Source of the DNA: Ichthyosporea sp. XGB-2017a
Lineage: Eukaryota > Opisthokonta > Ichthyosporea
Length of the DNA stretch: 26,323 nucleotides
NCBI GenBank assembly: GCA_002811675.1
Contig: PDIM01000050.1
Coordinates: forward strand, 111,676 to 137,998
Direction of reading: 5' to 3'
A program made the position numbers and the translations under genes. Positions within the stretch are counted from its first letter, which is position 1, and each line of letters opens with the position of its first letter. Shown here piece by piece: positions 10,301 to 15,684 of the stretch. A model generated the notes under the pieces. The model was not told where the DNA came from and did no database searches. It saw only the letters and a list, made by a program, of their open reading frames with translations.

Positions 10301-13300
10301 CTACCACTTCGGATGACTGAGAAAGTTTCTGAACCCATGATTGAATCTCCGCTTTGAATGGGGCATTGTACTGATTACTCATGAGAGATCCGAGTACCAT
10401 AAGACTATCTTCCATTAAAGCAATGATCTCAGATGTTTCTCCCCCTTTCAGGGTCAATAAACCTCTGTTCTTAAACTGTCCAAATGAAAGCTCTTGATTA
10501 CTCCAGTCGTCAACCACGGTTCTCAATTTACTTTCAATATCCTTTTCTTTAACAGCTCCAATGCAGATTTCCTCAATTTCCTCTTTGTTCTTTAGGAGAG
10601 GGGCTTCCATTAGTGTCTTTAGGTAGAACTCTTCTGGATCTACTTTAAGCTCGTGCCCCGTAAGTTCACTGATGGCATCCCAATGTCTTCCTTGCATGGA
10701 TTTGTTAGACATCATTTCAAGAAGGGGAACGGTTTCGCAAAAGTCATTAATAGTCTGTGAAAGTTCAATATAAGCATCCCATTCTTTCATCGCTTTAGGT
10801 AACTTTCTACATTTGGCATTATAGTCTTGCAATTCCGTGTTGATCTTTTCCATATCGATTTCTACCCAAAGAATATCAAAATAACCAGCAACTCCGTCAA
10901 TGACGTTGTTGTATAAGCCGTATAAACTATTCAGCAACTTCAACTCTTTTTTAATTCGAACTAAATCTGGGTACTCCGTAACTGTCATGCCAAACAATTC
11001 TTCACCTCCACGGCAAGTCTCCCATTTTCTGAAGAGCTCATCAAACTGTATCTGAAAGATACTTAATCTTTCACTGGCAACACGAGGCTTAATACCAGAC
11101 ACCATAGGTCCATTTTCCTCGTAATTTGAAACAAATGCTGTGGTTTCGCCTCCAAAGCCCTCCACTGTTTCCAGAAGCGCTGATTTAAACTTAGGCTGCA
11201 AAGCATTGAGGTTGTCTTGTACCTCTACGGCCTGAACCTTGAGTTTTTTCCAGGAATAGCGAATACTATCCACCCTTTCGGTCTCTTCCTTGTTGACGAG
11301 TACATTGTACTTAGCTAGCAAAGCATATGACTCTTCGATTGGGGAAATCGACATATCTATCTCGATTTCAGACTCTCGGAGCTCTGTCAATGCCGCCATT
11401 GCTTCACGAACATCATCCAAGTCATTTACTTTTCTTGAAAGCCTTGCAGTTTTATCTTCCATAAATTTAATCAGTTTTTCCATATCTGATTTAACCTTCA
11501 AGTTCAAGTTGGATCCATAAAGTTGCTTCCATCCCTTGGTCTCAGATATTAAAGCGAGCTTAAGATGCTCAGCTGAAAGAATAAGCCACCCAATCTGAAA
11601 GAACTCGGGAATCTGATTGATATCATGCTCAACACCTTCATACTTATAAATTTCATTTTCAAAGTCTGCAAGAACTGGATTACTTTCCAGATATGCATCC
11701 ATTATAGCTTTTTTGTCGGAATTCCAAACTTCATCGAAAGCTGTAAATGACTCAAGGTGTACACCAACTTCCTTCTTCATTTGATTAATTGTAGATGTCA
11801 GCATCATAACGATCTTAACTACATCTTTGTTGCTTGATACATCATTAAAGTAAGTCTTTGCGTTTTCGTAGTCTTCAGGACCTTTAATGTCTTGCCCCCA
11901 CATAAATACACTCTTTGAAACGTTCAAAATGGTTACTGCAGCCTTATTTAGGGCTTGCTGGATGTCATCAAGGCCAGGCTGCATGGAAATATTTGGTGGC
12001 GTAAGAACTACCATGGTTTTAAAGAATGGAGAGGCGACCTTTCCGGTGTCATTACGCGTGTAACTACTGGGAGCATTCCCAAGCCTGCGCTTTATCGTAT
12101 CAAGTGAGCCTCGCGTGCATTTAGTTAATGAGTCAAACATTTGCTGACTGAAATACAAATGAAGCTCTTCTTTCATTTTGGCAATCTCTTGATCTTCTTC
12201 AAGGTTTACCCCTGCTGTTAAAGCATTTAGTAAATCTTTAACAGCTCTCTCCACCCCTTCACTCTTCTTTCTGAGATGAAGAGCGACAGAGGAACAAAGT
12301 TCCTCAGTCCTCTCCATAAATTCTTCGACTGTCCAAGCATCTGCAGTCGGAACATCGCACAGAAGTGTCTGAGATATTTCTTTCAAACCATTTTCGATTC
12401 GACATTCTTTAATGTCATTGGCTTTGTCTGTAAACTCTTCCAATCGATGTAGAGCAACTGAAATTGACTTTAAATATTCATCTAAGTTCAGCGAAGTCCA
12501 GCTTAATTTTGTGAGTCCGGGCTCAATTAGTTCATCAACCACATCCGTTTGCGGTTTCATAATATGCTTTAAAATACCTGGAACCTTCGCCATAATTCGA
12601 TCATAATCTCGCAGAGTATTTTGAAGCTTTTGGTTGGTTTGCTTTATCTTTGTTTCATTCATACAAAGCGTTTTTGCCGCAGGGGGAATATCCAGCCCCA
12701 TCCTTTGAATGGACTTAGTTTCTTTAATCAGTTGGTCAATTTGGGGATCGAAATTGACATACAACTGTCCTGTATCAGGACACCTAACAAGAACTGTAGC
12801 AGCGAGACCCGTCTTGGCTGCATCCACCACTCTGTACCAACCTCGATGCCAAAGCATTTCAAACTCCACCAGTATTCCAGCTAGCTTATTGTAATTTCGT
12901 GTTATTTTTTTAGCTTCTGAAGTTTGCATTAAGTCTGCTTTGGTGTTAAAGATCTTCATTGGATTCTCTATTCTCCTAAAAAGTTGTCTAGCCCATGAAA
13001 TAGCACCTGCCACTGGGGGGGTGTTTCTTGGAATTGGAGGCTCATCCTTTTGCTTTTGATACATTTTTCTTGTAACCTCCAAATCACGGCCGTAATGATT
13101 AAAAATCCTCATGAATTTGTCATCAAGATCAAGTCTCAAGTTTTCAATTTGAGCAAACTTTAGGAGGAGATCTAAGGCTCTCTCGGTAGAGTAAATACGC
13201 TCAAAACTCTGATCTATAAAGGCTTGTAAAGAAGCCTCAACCTCATCAATATGCTTTTGAAAATCTTCATAATCAGTGTCATATTCCATTTTACGATGGT

Positions 13301-14885
13301 CAAGCATGTCATATGGCTTTCTTCTCATAGAGGACAGAATGGAGTTGAACCTGCTTAGAATGGGTTCCGTTCCCTCAATGCTGAGAGTGGAAAGAGAAGA
13401 AAACTTCTCCACTGTATGAAACATTTGCTTCATTTTCTGTAAACGCTTACAAAATGTATCAAATTTCCCGAAAATGTACATTTCACTGAAGTCAAACTGC
13501 CGCGCTCCTTCAGTCTTCGCAAGTTTCTTTTTTGTTTCATGAAAGCACTTTTGGTATTCTTCATTAAGACAGCAGGATTCATCTAAGCTCTGAATAAGCG
13601 TCATTCTGTTCGTGTCCCACAAATCATTTCCATTTCTATAAATGTACTCTTTACAAGAATTGATCATTTGGTTTGTAATTTTTACTAGCAAAGATGTCAT
13701 CCTTTCAGAGGTATTATAAAATCTTGAAATACTATGAATCATCTTGATAACATTAATTAGACTAGGAATTGCATTCTTCATATCTTGAATATCGTTGCTG
13801 TAAAGAGGTTTGCAGAATTTTTCCAAAGTGTAAAGGTATTTGACATTGTCTTTGGCTTCATTGGCTGCATCAGTAATGCGGTTGTCAAGTTCTTTCCAAG
13901 TTTTTAATACTCGAGATTTGGCTGCATGTAGTATTCCTACTACAGTCTTGCATTTTTGACTTTTGAACTGGTCAGTGATGCTGTTGAATTTTGCCATTCT
14001 CACTTTCCAATGCTCCAACTCAGCATTTGGTCCGATATCATCAGCCTCTTTTCGCATTTGCTCACTCTCAGCCAATACTTGCTCGATTTGTTTACACCAA
14101 TCTCCGACAAGGGCTTCAAGAGAATCCACAATTTCAGGATTGTTGGCAGTCACAATCCAGTCTTGGGGGGTAATCATCTGAGAAATATCAATACTAGGCC
14201 TTTCAAGCTCAACATTGTCATTAAGGTTGGTCACACTTTCAAGAAGAGTGGCTGAGAACTTCTCAATACTTTCCAGAAATTCACGGACGTCGCTACCATT
14301 GGATTCAGCAAGCGCTTGTCCCCAGTCTCCTTGTGCCTGAAGGGCAGGGAGTAGCGCCATTGATAACTGCTCCTGCAAAGATCCGATAATTTTGGTGTTT
14401 TCACCAATCACACCAAAGCATAGCTCTTGTCCAAGATTTCCAGTTGTAATTGCTTTAGAATTAGGGCTTATTTTAATGAAATAGCAGCCTCTACCTTTTA
14501 GCCCCTCGTTTGTTCCATCAGTTGGGAAAATTACTGCAGACTTACCGCCAGCATCATCATCCACATTGCTCTGATAGTAAAAAAGGATTTTTGATGGTCC
14601 CCCCTGTTCCATGAATGAATTCAGCATAAGAAGTTTATCCCCCCACAGAATTTGATCTTCAACAAAACTCTTCTCAACGTCAAAGCCTCCGGCAAGGATT
14701 TCAAAAATATATCTGTGCCTATCGTCCAATGTTGCCCTTTTCGCCTCCCGTGCTTCTGCTGCGTTCTTGGCTTTCTTCATACTGTCCCCTTCGGCTACTG
14801 ACAGGATCGACTGTCGCCGTGTTAGGGTATGGGCTTTAGAGATTCTTTGCGCTATGTTGCGCGTGGATCCCTTTAGTTTTTCCAT
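1302..14885 (-). CDS. Outer-arm axonemal dynein heavy chain, gamma type (DNAH5/DNAH8 class), single exon
   Basis: A 4,527-aa ATP-driven, minus-end-directed motor of the outer dynein arm. Order: N-terminal tail (about 1-1300), linker (about 1360-1780), then six AAA modules. P-loops are GPAGTGKT (AAA1, about 1884), GPAGAGKT (AAA2, about 2166), GEPGTAKT (AAA3, about 2493) and GVGGSGKQ (AAA4, about 2857). AAA1 Walker B FDEFN is at about 1935, followed by TMNPGYAGR. The stalk coiled coils flank a microtubule-binding domain at about 3203-3325. AAA5 carries a P-loop remnant, DPQGQGKS (about 3505). AAA6 spans about 3890-4130 and the C-terminal domain about 4230-4527, ending in WIMRGIALLC. The sequences DYRGLGKIYKGLAQSG and IDLPVLSVCAQQV and the tail motif PPVAGAISWARQLFRRIE fit gamma/DNAH5-8 rather than beta/DNAH9-11-17 chains. 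Length fits the class (about 4,485-4,620 aa). ATG 14885 is the only in-frame ATG after an upstream stop at 14958-14960. No intron or frameshift is visible, and all key motor motifs are intact. Divergent from CFAP54. Confidence 0.96.
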   Translation of the reverse strand: MEKLKGSTRNIAQRISKAHTLTRRQSILSVAEGDSMKKAKNAAEAREAKRATLDDRHRYIFEILAGGFDVEKSFVEDQILWGDKLLMLNSFMEQGGPSKILFYYQSNVDDDAGGKSAVIFPTDGTNEGLKGRGCYFIKISPNSKAITTGNLGQELCFGVIGENTKIIGSLQEQLSMALLPALQAQGDWGQALAESNGSDVREFLESIEKFSATLLESVTNLNDNVELERPSIDISQMITPQDWIVTANNPEIVDSLEALVGDWCKQIEQVLAESEQMRKEADDIGPNAELEHWKVRMAKFNSITDQFKSQKCKTVVGILHAAKSRVLKTWKELDNRITDAANEAKDNVKYLYTLEKFCKPLYSNDIQDMKNAIPSLINVIKMIHSISRFYNTSERMTSLLVKITNQMINSCKEYIYRNGNDLWDTNRMTLIQSLDESCCLNEEYQKCFHETKKKLAKTEGARQFDFSEMYIFGKFDTFCKRLQKMKQMFHTVEKFSSLSTLSIEGTEPILSRFNSILSSMRRKPYDMLDHRKMEYDTDYEDFQKHIDEVEASLQAFIDQSFERIYSTERALDLLLKFAQIENLRLDLDDKFMRIFNHYGRDLEVTRKMYQKQKDEPPIPRNTPPVAGAISWARQLFRRIENPMKIFNTKADLMQTSEAKKITRNYNKLAGILVEFEMLWHRGWYRVVDAAKTGLAATVLVRCPDTGQLYVNFDPQIDQLIKETKSIQRMGLDIPPAAKTLCMNETKIKQTNQKLQNTLRDYDRIMAKVPGILKHIMKPQTDVVDELIEPGLTKLSWTSLNLDEYLKSISVALHRLEEFTDKANDIKECRIENGLKEISQTLLCDVPTADAWTVEEFMERTEELCSSVALHLRKKSEGVERAVKDLLNALTAGVNLEEDQEIAKMKEELHLYFSQQMFDSLTKCTRGSLDTIKRRLGNAPSSYTRNDTGKVASPFFKTMVVLTPPNISMQPGLDDIQQALNKAAVTILNVSKSVFMWGQDIKGPEDYENAKTYFNDVSSNKDVVKIVMMLTSTINQMKKEVGVHLESFTAFDEVWNSDKKAIMDAYLESNPVLADFENEIYKYEGVEHDINQIPEFFQIGWLILSAEHLKLALISETKGWKQLYGSNLNLKVKSDMEKLIKFMEDKTARLSRKVNDLDDVREAMAALTELRESEIEIDMSISPIEESYALLAKYNVLVNKEETERVDSIRYSWKKLKVQAVEVQDNLNALQPKFKSALLETVEGFGGETTAFVSNYEENGPMVSGIKPRVASERLSIFQIQFDELFRKWETCRGGEELFGMTVTEYPDLVRIKKELKLLNSLYGLYNNVIDGVAGYFDILWVEIDMEKINTELQDYNAKCRKLPKAMKEWDAYIELSQTINDFCETVPLLEMMSNKSMQGRHWDAISELTGHELKVDPEEFYLKTLMEAPLLKNKEEIEEICIGAVKEKDIESKLRTVVDDWSNQELSFGQFKNRGLLTLKGGETSEIIALMEDSLMVLGSLMSNQYNAPFKAEIQSWVQKLSQSSEVVENWLMVQNLWIYLEAVFVGGDIARQLPKEAKRFSNIDKSWVKIMTKANENPNVIQCCVVDETLGNLLPHLVEQLEVCQKSLSGYLEAKRAVFPRFYFVSDPSLLEVLGQASDSHTIQAHLKSVFDNVQTVKFHEKEYDKIIGMGSTEGEYVQMSKTVMAQGNVELWLGELLKAVQFTINDVIKESVVYLFSKPLSEFLDVFPAQIGLLGLQLMWTKDCEEALINARIDKKIMASTNQKCLEVLNALIVKTTQELTKMDRTKYETYITIQVHQRDVFDTLVKMHIRTPTDFEWLKQTRMYWKEEQDHTLVSITDVNFVYQNEYLGCTERLVITPLTDRCYITLSQALGMSLGGAPAGPAGTGKTETVKDMGRTLAKFVVVFNCSDQMDYRGLGKIYKGLAQSGCWGCFDEFNRIDLPVLSVCAQQVASVFNARRERKKTFIFTDGDTVELDPEVGMFITMNPGYAGRQELPENLKVLFRSVAMMVPDRQIIKRVKLASAGFQNNVVLARKFFVLYRLCEEQLSKQRHYDFGLRNILSVLRTAGFVKRSYPDDSENMIIMRVLRDMNLSKLTDEDEPLFLSLINDLFPGITVGKADYPELESAIESEVEKVKLICHPPWKLKLIQLYETAQVRHGIMVMGPAGAGKTNCIRTLMKAMTTCGNPHKEYRMNPKAITAPQMFGRLDVQTNDWTDGIFSALWRKTLKTKKTEYVWIVLDGPVDAIWIENLNTVLDDNKTLTLANGDRISMSSQCKLAFEVENLDNASPATVSRAGMIFMSQSALSWDPILGAWLFTRSPEEAAALKPLFEETFPGACQFLIENCKSKMNVLNSNQVTQACNILAGLIPSEESSKLSPNHIKKLYFFALMWSVGALLETEDRLKFQEHARSQGDKLDLPAIPADSEDTIYDFVVSDTGEWEHWKTRVPDWEYPATETPEYGKILIPTVDSVRTDFLINIISKQEKCVLLIGEPGTAKTVSIIGYLGKQNGEVMLSKKMNFSSATTPLIFQRSLESYVDKRMGTTFGPPAGKKMTIFIDDINMPVINDWGDQITNEIVRQQIEQKGIYSLEKPGEFVNIVDIQFLAAMIHPGGGRNDIPGRLKRHLTIFNCSLPSNASVDKIYSTIACGHYCEERGFSDEVREFMPQMVAITRKVWQATKVKMLPTPAKFHYIFNLRDLSRVWQGMIQVISETITTKVELVRLWRHELNRVISDRFTNEKDVQWLNKTMKDLIKEECGEDLAAELNTEAFFVKFLRDAVEPTGDEPDDFDFSRPSVYEPVADFPSLKERLESFQITYNEETRGSNMDMVFFQDALIHLVKISRVITMPSGSALLVGVGGSGKQSLTKLASYIAGHKIFQIVISRSYNYTNLTDDLKILFKTTGLEGKGLTFIFTDNEIKEEGFLEYINNILTSGEVSNLFARDEIDEICSDLRSSFKKEKKGEAETMENLYQFFIDRVRKNLHLVLCFSPVGDKFRSRAQKFLGLISGCTMDWFQKWPTEALSSVASKFLSNFEVQCTPEVKVALQEYMAFVHDFVAESCVDYYARFRRQTHVTPKSYLSFVNSYIKVYGEKKGFIGTLADRMDMGLQKLLEASESVAELQKELAVKEVDLKVASEKADIVLADVTANTAAAEKVKESVLKVKVKAEEIVNSIAADKLIVDKELEAAKPALEEASKALNVIQPSHIATVKKLAKPPHLIMRIMDGILLLRKMKVDPVTQDPERPCCKPSWNEGVRLIGKSDFMYSLQNFPKDGIDAESIELISPYLEMEDFSAANAKKVCGDVAGLASWVICMREYYSINKKVLPLKAQLAIAEVKLNAALSDLGIAQGKLDAKQAILDECKAKYDAAMKEKQDLQDDADSCKRKMTAATQLISGLAGEKTRWTQQSKEFAATIGRLVGDVAIACAFVSYAGPFNQQFRDILVQKWTKTLGKRGIPCSKDLDVIGMLVDPNDIGEWNLQGLPTDDLSTQNGMIVTQASRYSLLVDPQGQGKSWIMNKEGPNGLQVTNLNHKYFKNHLEDSLSHGKPLLIEDVEEELDPVLDNILEKNFIKSGKRYKVLVGDKEVDMDNGFILYLTTKLPNPQYTPEVSAKTSIIDFTVTMKGLEDQLLGRVILTEKMELEQERQKLLEDVNSNKKKMKDLEDNLLFRLTSTKGSLVDDESLIEVLQVTKRTAEEVNEKLSTAKETEVKINVAREEYRPVATRGSILYFLIAEMSLINPMYQTSLTQFLKLFDESMTLSDKSPVPSKRISNIIEYGTYSTFKYVGRGLYEEHKFLFTLQMALKIDLERKRVLPEEYEALIKGGAALDLNAVQKKPFAWLPDIAWLNLVAISKLPFFFDLLNQISRNEKGWKQWYDKDAPENAQIPDGYSNSLDSFKRSILVRAWCPDRAISSLTTYLSDSLGPEYAEGVILDMEAAWGETDNRTPLIGLLSMGSDPTATIEALSKKLKLEVRAISMGQGQEIHARRLLQNFMTSGGWVLLQNCHLGLPFMDELFLTVTQTESIHEDFRLWITTEAHPKFPINLLQISIKYTNDPPQGVKAGLKRTYQWVSQEMLEVTNLPQWKPMLYSLAFLHTVVQERRKFGPIGWNIPYEFNQADLAASVQFIQNHLDDIDPKKGISWVTVRYMICEVQYGGRVTDDFDRLLLNTYGKEWQGENIFADSFNFYKGYTIPKCTNIDEFRNYIENLPLVDTPEIFGLHPNADITFQTRKSSDMLATIMLLQPKDSGGSGGETREDTVMKMANEFLEKCPPEYLKHQVKAALTKLSIRAPLTIFLSQELDRMQKVIQNVRGTLKDLKLAIDGTIIMNEKLRDALDCLYDARIPAAWLAISWESSTLGFWFSDLVARAEQFTRWLFDGRPLTYWMTGLFNPQGFLTAMRQEVTRAHKGWALDTVKVYTEVQKQMKEDIEKVPAEGLYVYGFSLDGAAWDRKNSRLSEQAPKTIFYTLPVVYVSAVNDTSNSKDNRFYQCPVYKKPKRTAMNYIFNVDLRTVQPPEYWIMRGIALLCATQ

Positions 14886-14976
14886 TTTTCCCGTTTGGTT
14901 TTGGCTTCCTTGGGAAGAGAGAAAAATTAAAGGGGTTTCCTTTTCCTTCCTTTTTGCTTACGCCTTACTTAATAAA

Positions 14977-14982
14977 TATATA
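14977..14982 (-). promoter_or_regulatory. TATA-like element of the dynein gene
   Basis: On the minus strand the sequence reads CTATATATTTATT, about 92 nt upstream of the dynein ATG. That distance is compatible with initiation about 30 nt downstream and a leader of about 60 nt. This is inference from position and composition; AT-rich DNA produces such matches by chance. Confidence 0.35.
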
Positions 14983-15026
14983 GCGAAAAAAATAGCTCAA
15001 GAAAATCAGAAATCAAAAAATAAATA

Positions 15027-15037
15027 GTTACAGCAAC
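15027..15037. promoter_or_regulatory. Second, weaker X-box-like site
   Basis: GTTACAGCAAC contains a perfect RGYAAC right half (AGCAAC) and a left half one base short of GTNRCC. It lies about 142 bp upstream of the dynein ATG. It could be an RFX half-site serving the dynein gene. Weak, because the left half is incomplete. Confidence 0.3.
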
Positions 15038-15220
15038 AAAAAAAAAATAGATTTGGCATTCGCTTTTTCAATGTGCTGTCTCGACCGAAGAAGCGAAAGA
15101 GTTCTAATAGTTCCATTTTCCCTGTTTACGAAAAGTTTTTTTCTTTTCTTAGAAACCCAATAGAGTGAAAAAATTCAATGAAAAAAGTCCCAAAATTTCA
15201 GTTTTCCTCCCCGTCTAGCT

Positions 15221-15266
15221 AGTCTCTTATAGTCTCTAGTCTCCAGAGTCCAGTCTCTACAGTCTT
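15221..15266. repeat. Degenerate AGTCTC short repeats
   Basis: AGTCTC or a near variant (AGTCCA, AGTCTT) starts at 15221, 15231, 15238, 15247, 15252 and 15261, with spacing of 5-10 bp. The array runs straight into the C-tract. It may be a decayed tandem repeat or a clustered binding site; the sequence does not show which. Confidence 0.5.
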
Positions 15267-15267
15267 T

Positions 15268-15299
15268 CCCCCCCTCCCCCCTCCCCCCCCCCCCCCCCC
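15268..15299. repeat. Long C-tract (C7-T-C6-T-C17)
   Basis: Thirty of 32 bases are C, in runs of 7, 6 and 17 separated by single T. The opposite strand is a G-tract that could form a G-quadruplex, and the C strand an i-motif. It lies near the middle of the divergent promoter. The exact run length may be affected by sequencing error, which is common in homopolymers. Confidence 0.8.
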
Positions 15300-15344
15300 A
15301 CAAAAAAAAATTCTGGCACAAAGAAAAAAAAATATATGATTATG

Positions 15345-15358
15345 GTTTCCATGGAGAC
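15345..15358. promoter_or_regulatory. RFX X-box-like palindrome
   Basis: GTTTCCATGGAGAC differs at one position from the palindromic X-box form GTTNCCATGGNAAC and is itself an inverted repeat with one mismatch. RFX transcription factors bind X-boxes upstream of many ciliary genes in animals and some relatives. It lies 327 bp before the CFAP54 ATG and about 460 bp before the dynein ATG, between two ciliary genes. Function is inferred, and whether this organism has RFX is unknown. Confidence 0.5.
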
Positions 15359-15362
15359 AGCT

Positions 15363-15460
15363 GACCACGTGTAATTTCAAAATTTGGGCTTTTCTAGTCT
15401 AGTTTCTAAAAATATTTTACTTTTATTAATTCCCAAAAGTTTTTTCTGCTACACGTGGTC
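15363..15460. repeat. Inverted pair of CACGTG (G-box/E-box) elements
   Basis: GACCACGTGTA (15363-15373) recurs as its exact reverse complement TACACGTGGTC (15450-15460), 76 bp apart. Each copy holds the CACGTG core bound by bHLH and, in plants and algae, bZIP factors. The first copy begins four bases after the X-box-like palindrome. A perfect 11-bp inverted match at this distance in a short promoter suggests a functional paired site. The partner factor is unknown. Confidence 0.6.
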
Positions 15461-15684
15461 CTCACAAGGACTCCCCTTGTTTCTTCTCTTCATGGGGTTT
15501 CTTCTTTTTGGGAGGAGATAAAAGAAAAAATTATAATAGTGACAAGCAAGAAAAACTGAAGGAGAACAAGACTAAAAAAAGGCAAAGAAGGTATTTTTAG
15601 ATTAACAGGCTAAACCAAAAGAGAGTAACCTTCATACAACAGAACATTCCGCATCAAGGAAAAGTTAACTAAAGAAGCCTGAGA

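Larger units (their letters stand above)
14886..15684. promoter_or_regulatory. Divergent promoter region between the dynein heavy chain and CFAP54 genes
   Basis: 799 bp with no credible gene, lying head-to-head between two ciliary genes, so it should hold both promoters. It contains, in order, a dynein-side TATA-like site (14977-14982), an X-box-like sequence (15027-15037), AGTCTC repeats (15221-15266), a C-tract (15268-15299), a good X-box-like palindrome (15345-15358) and two inverted CACGTG elements (15363-15373 and 15450-15460). On the CFAP54 side, GATAAAAG (15517-15524) and TATAAT (15532-15537) are weak TATA candidates. A 9-codon upstream ORF (15492-15521) would be in the leader if transcription starts before it. 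Confidence 0.75.

Noticed and set aside
1302-14885. Beta-type or cytoplasmic dynein identity
   Set aside because: The AAA1 and tail motifs match the gamma/DNAH5-DNAH8 class, and the C-terminus and length fit an axonemal outer-arm chain.
14767-15027. Plus-strand ORF crossing from the dynein N-terminus into the promoter
   Set aside because: It is half antisense dynein and half AT-rich non-coding DNA with Lys/Asn-biased composition, and shows no domain.
15464-15480. ACAAGG/CCTTGT 6-bp inverted repeat with a 5-nt spacer
   Set aside because: Too short to separate from chance, and no U-tract or other context suggests a functional hairpin.
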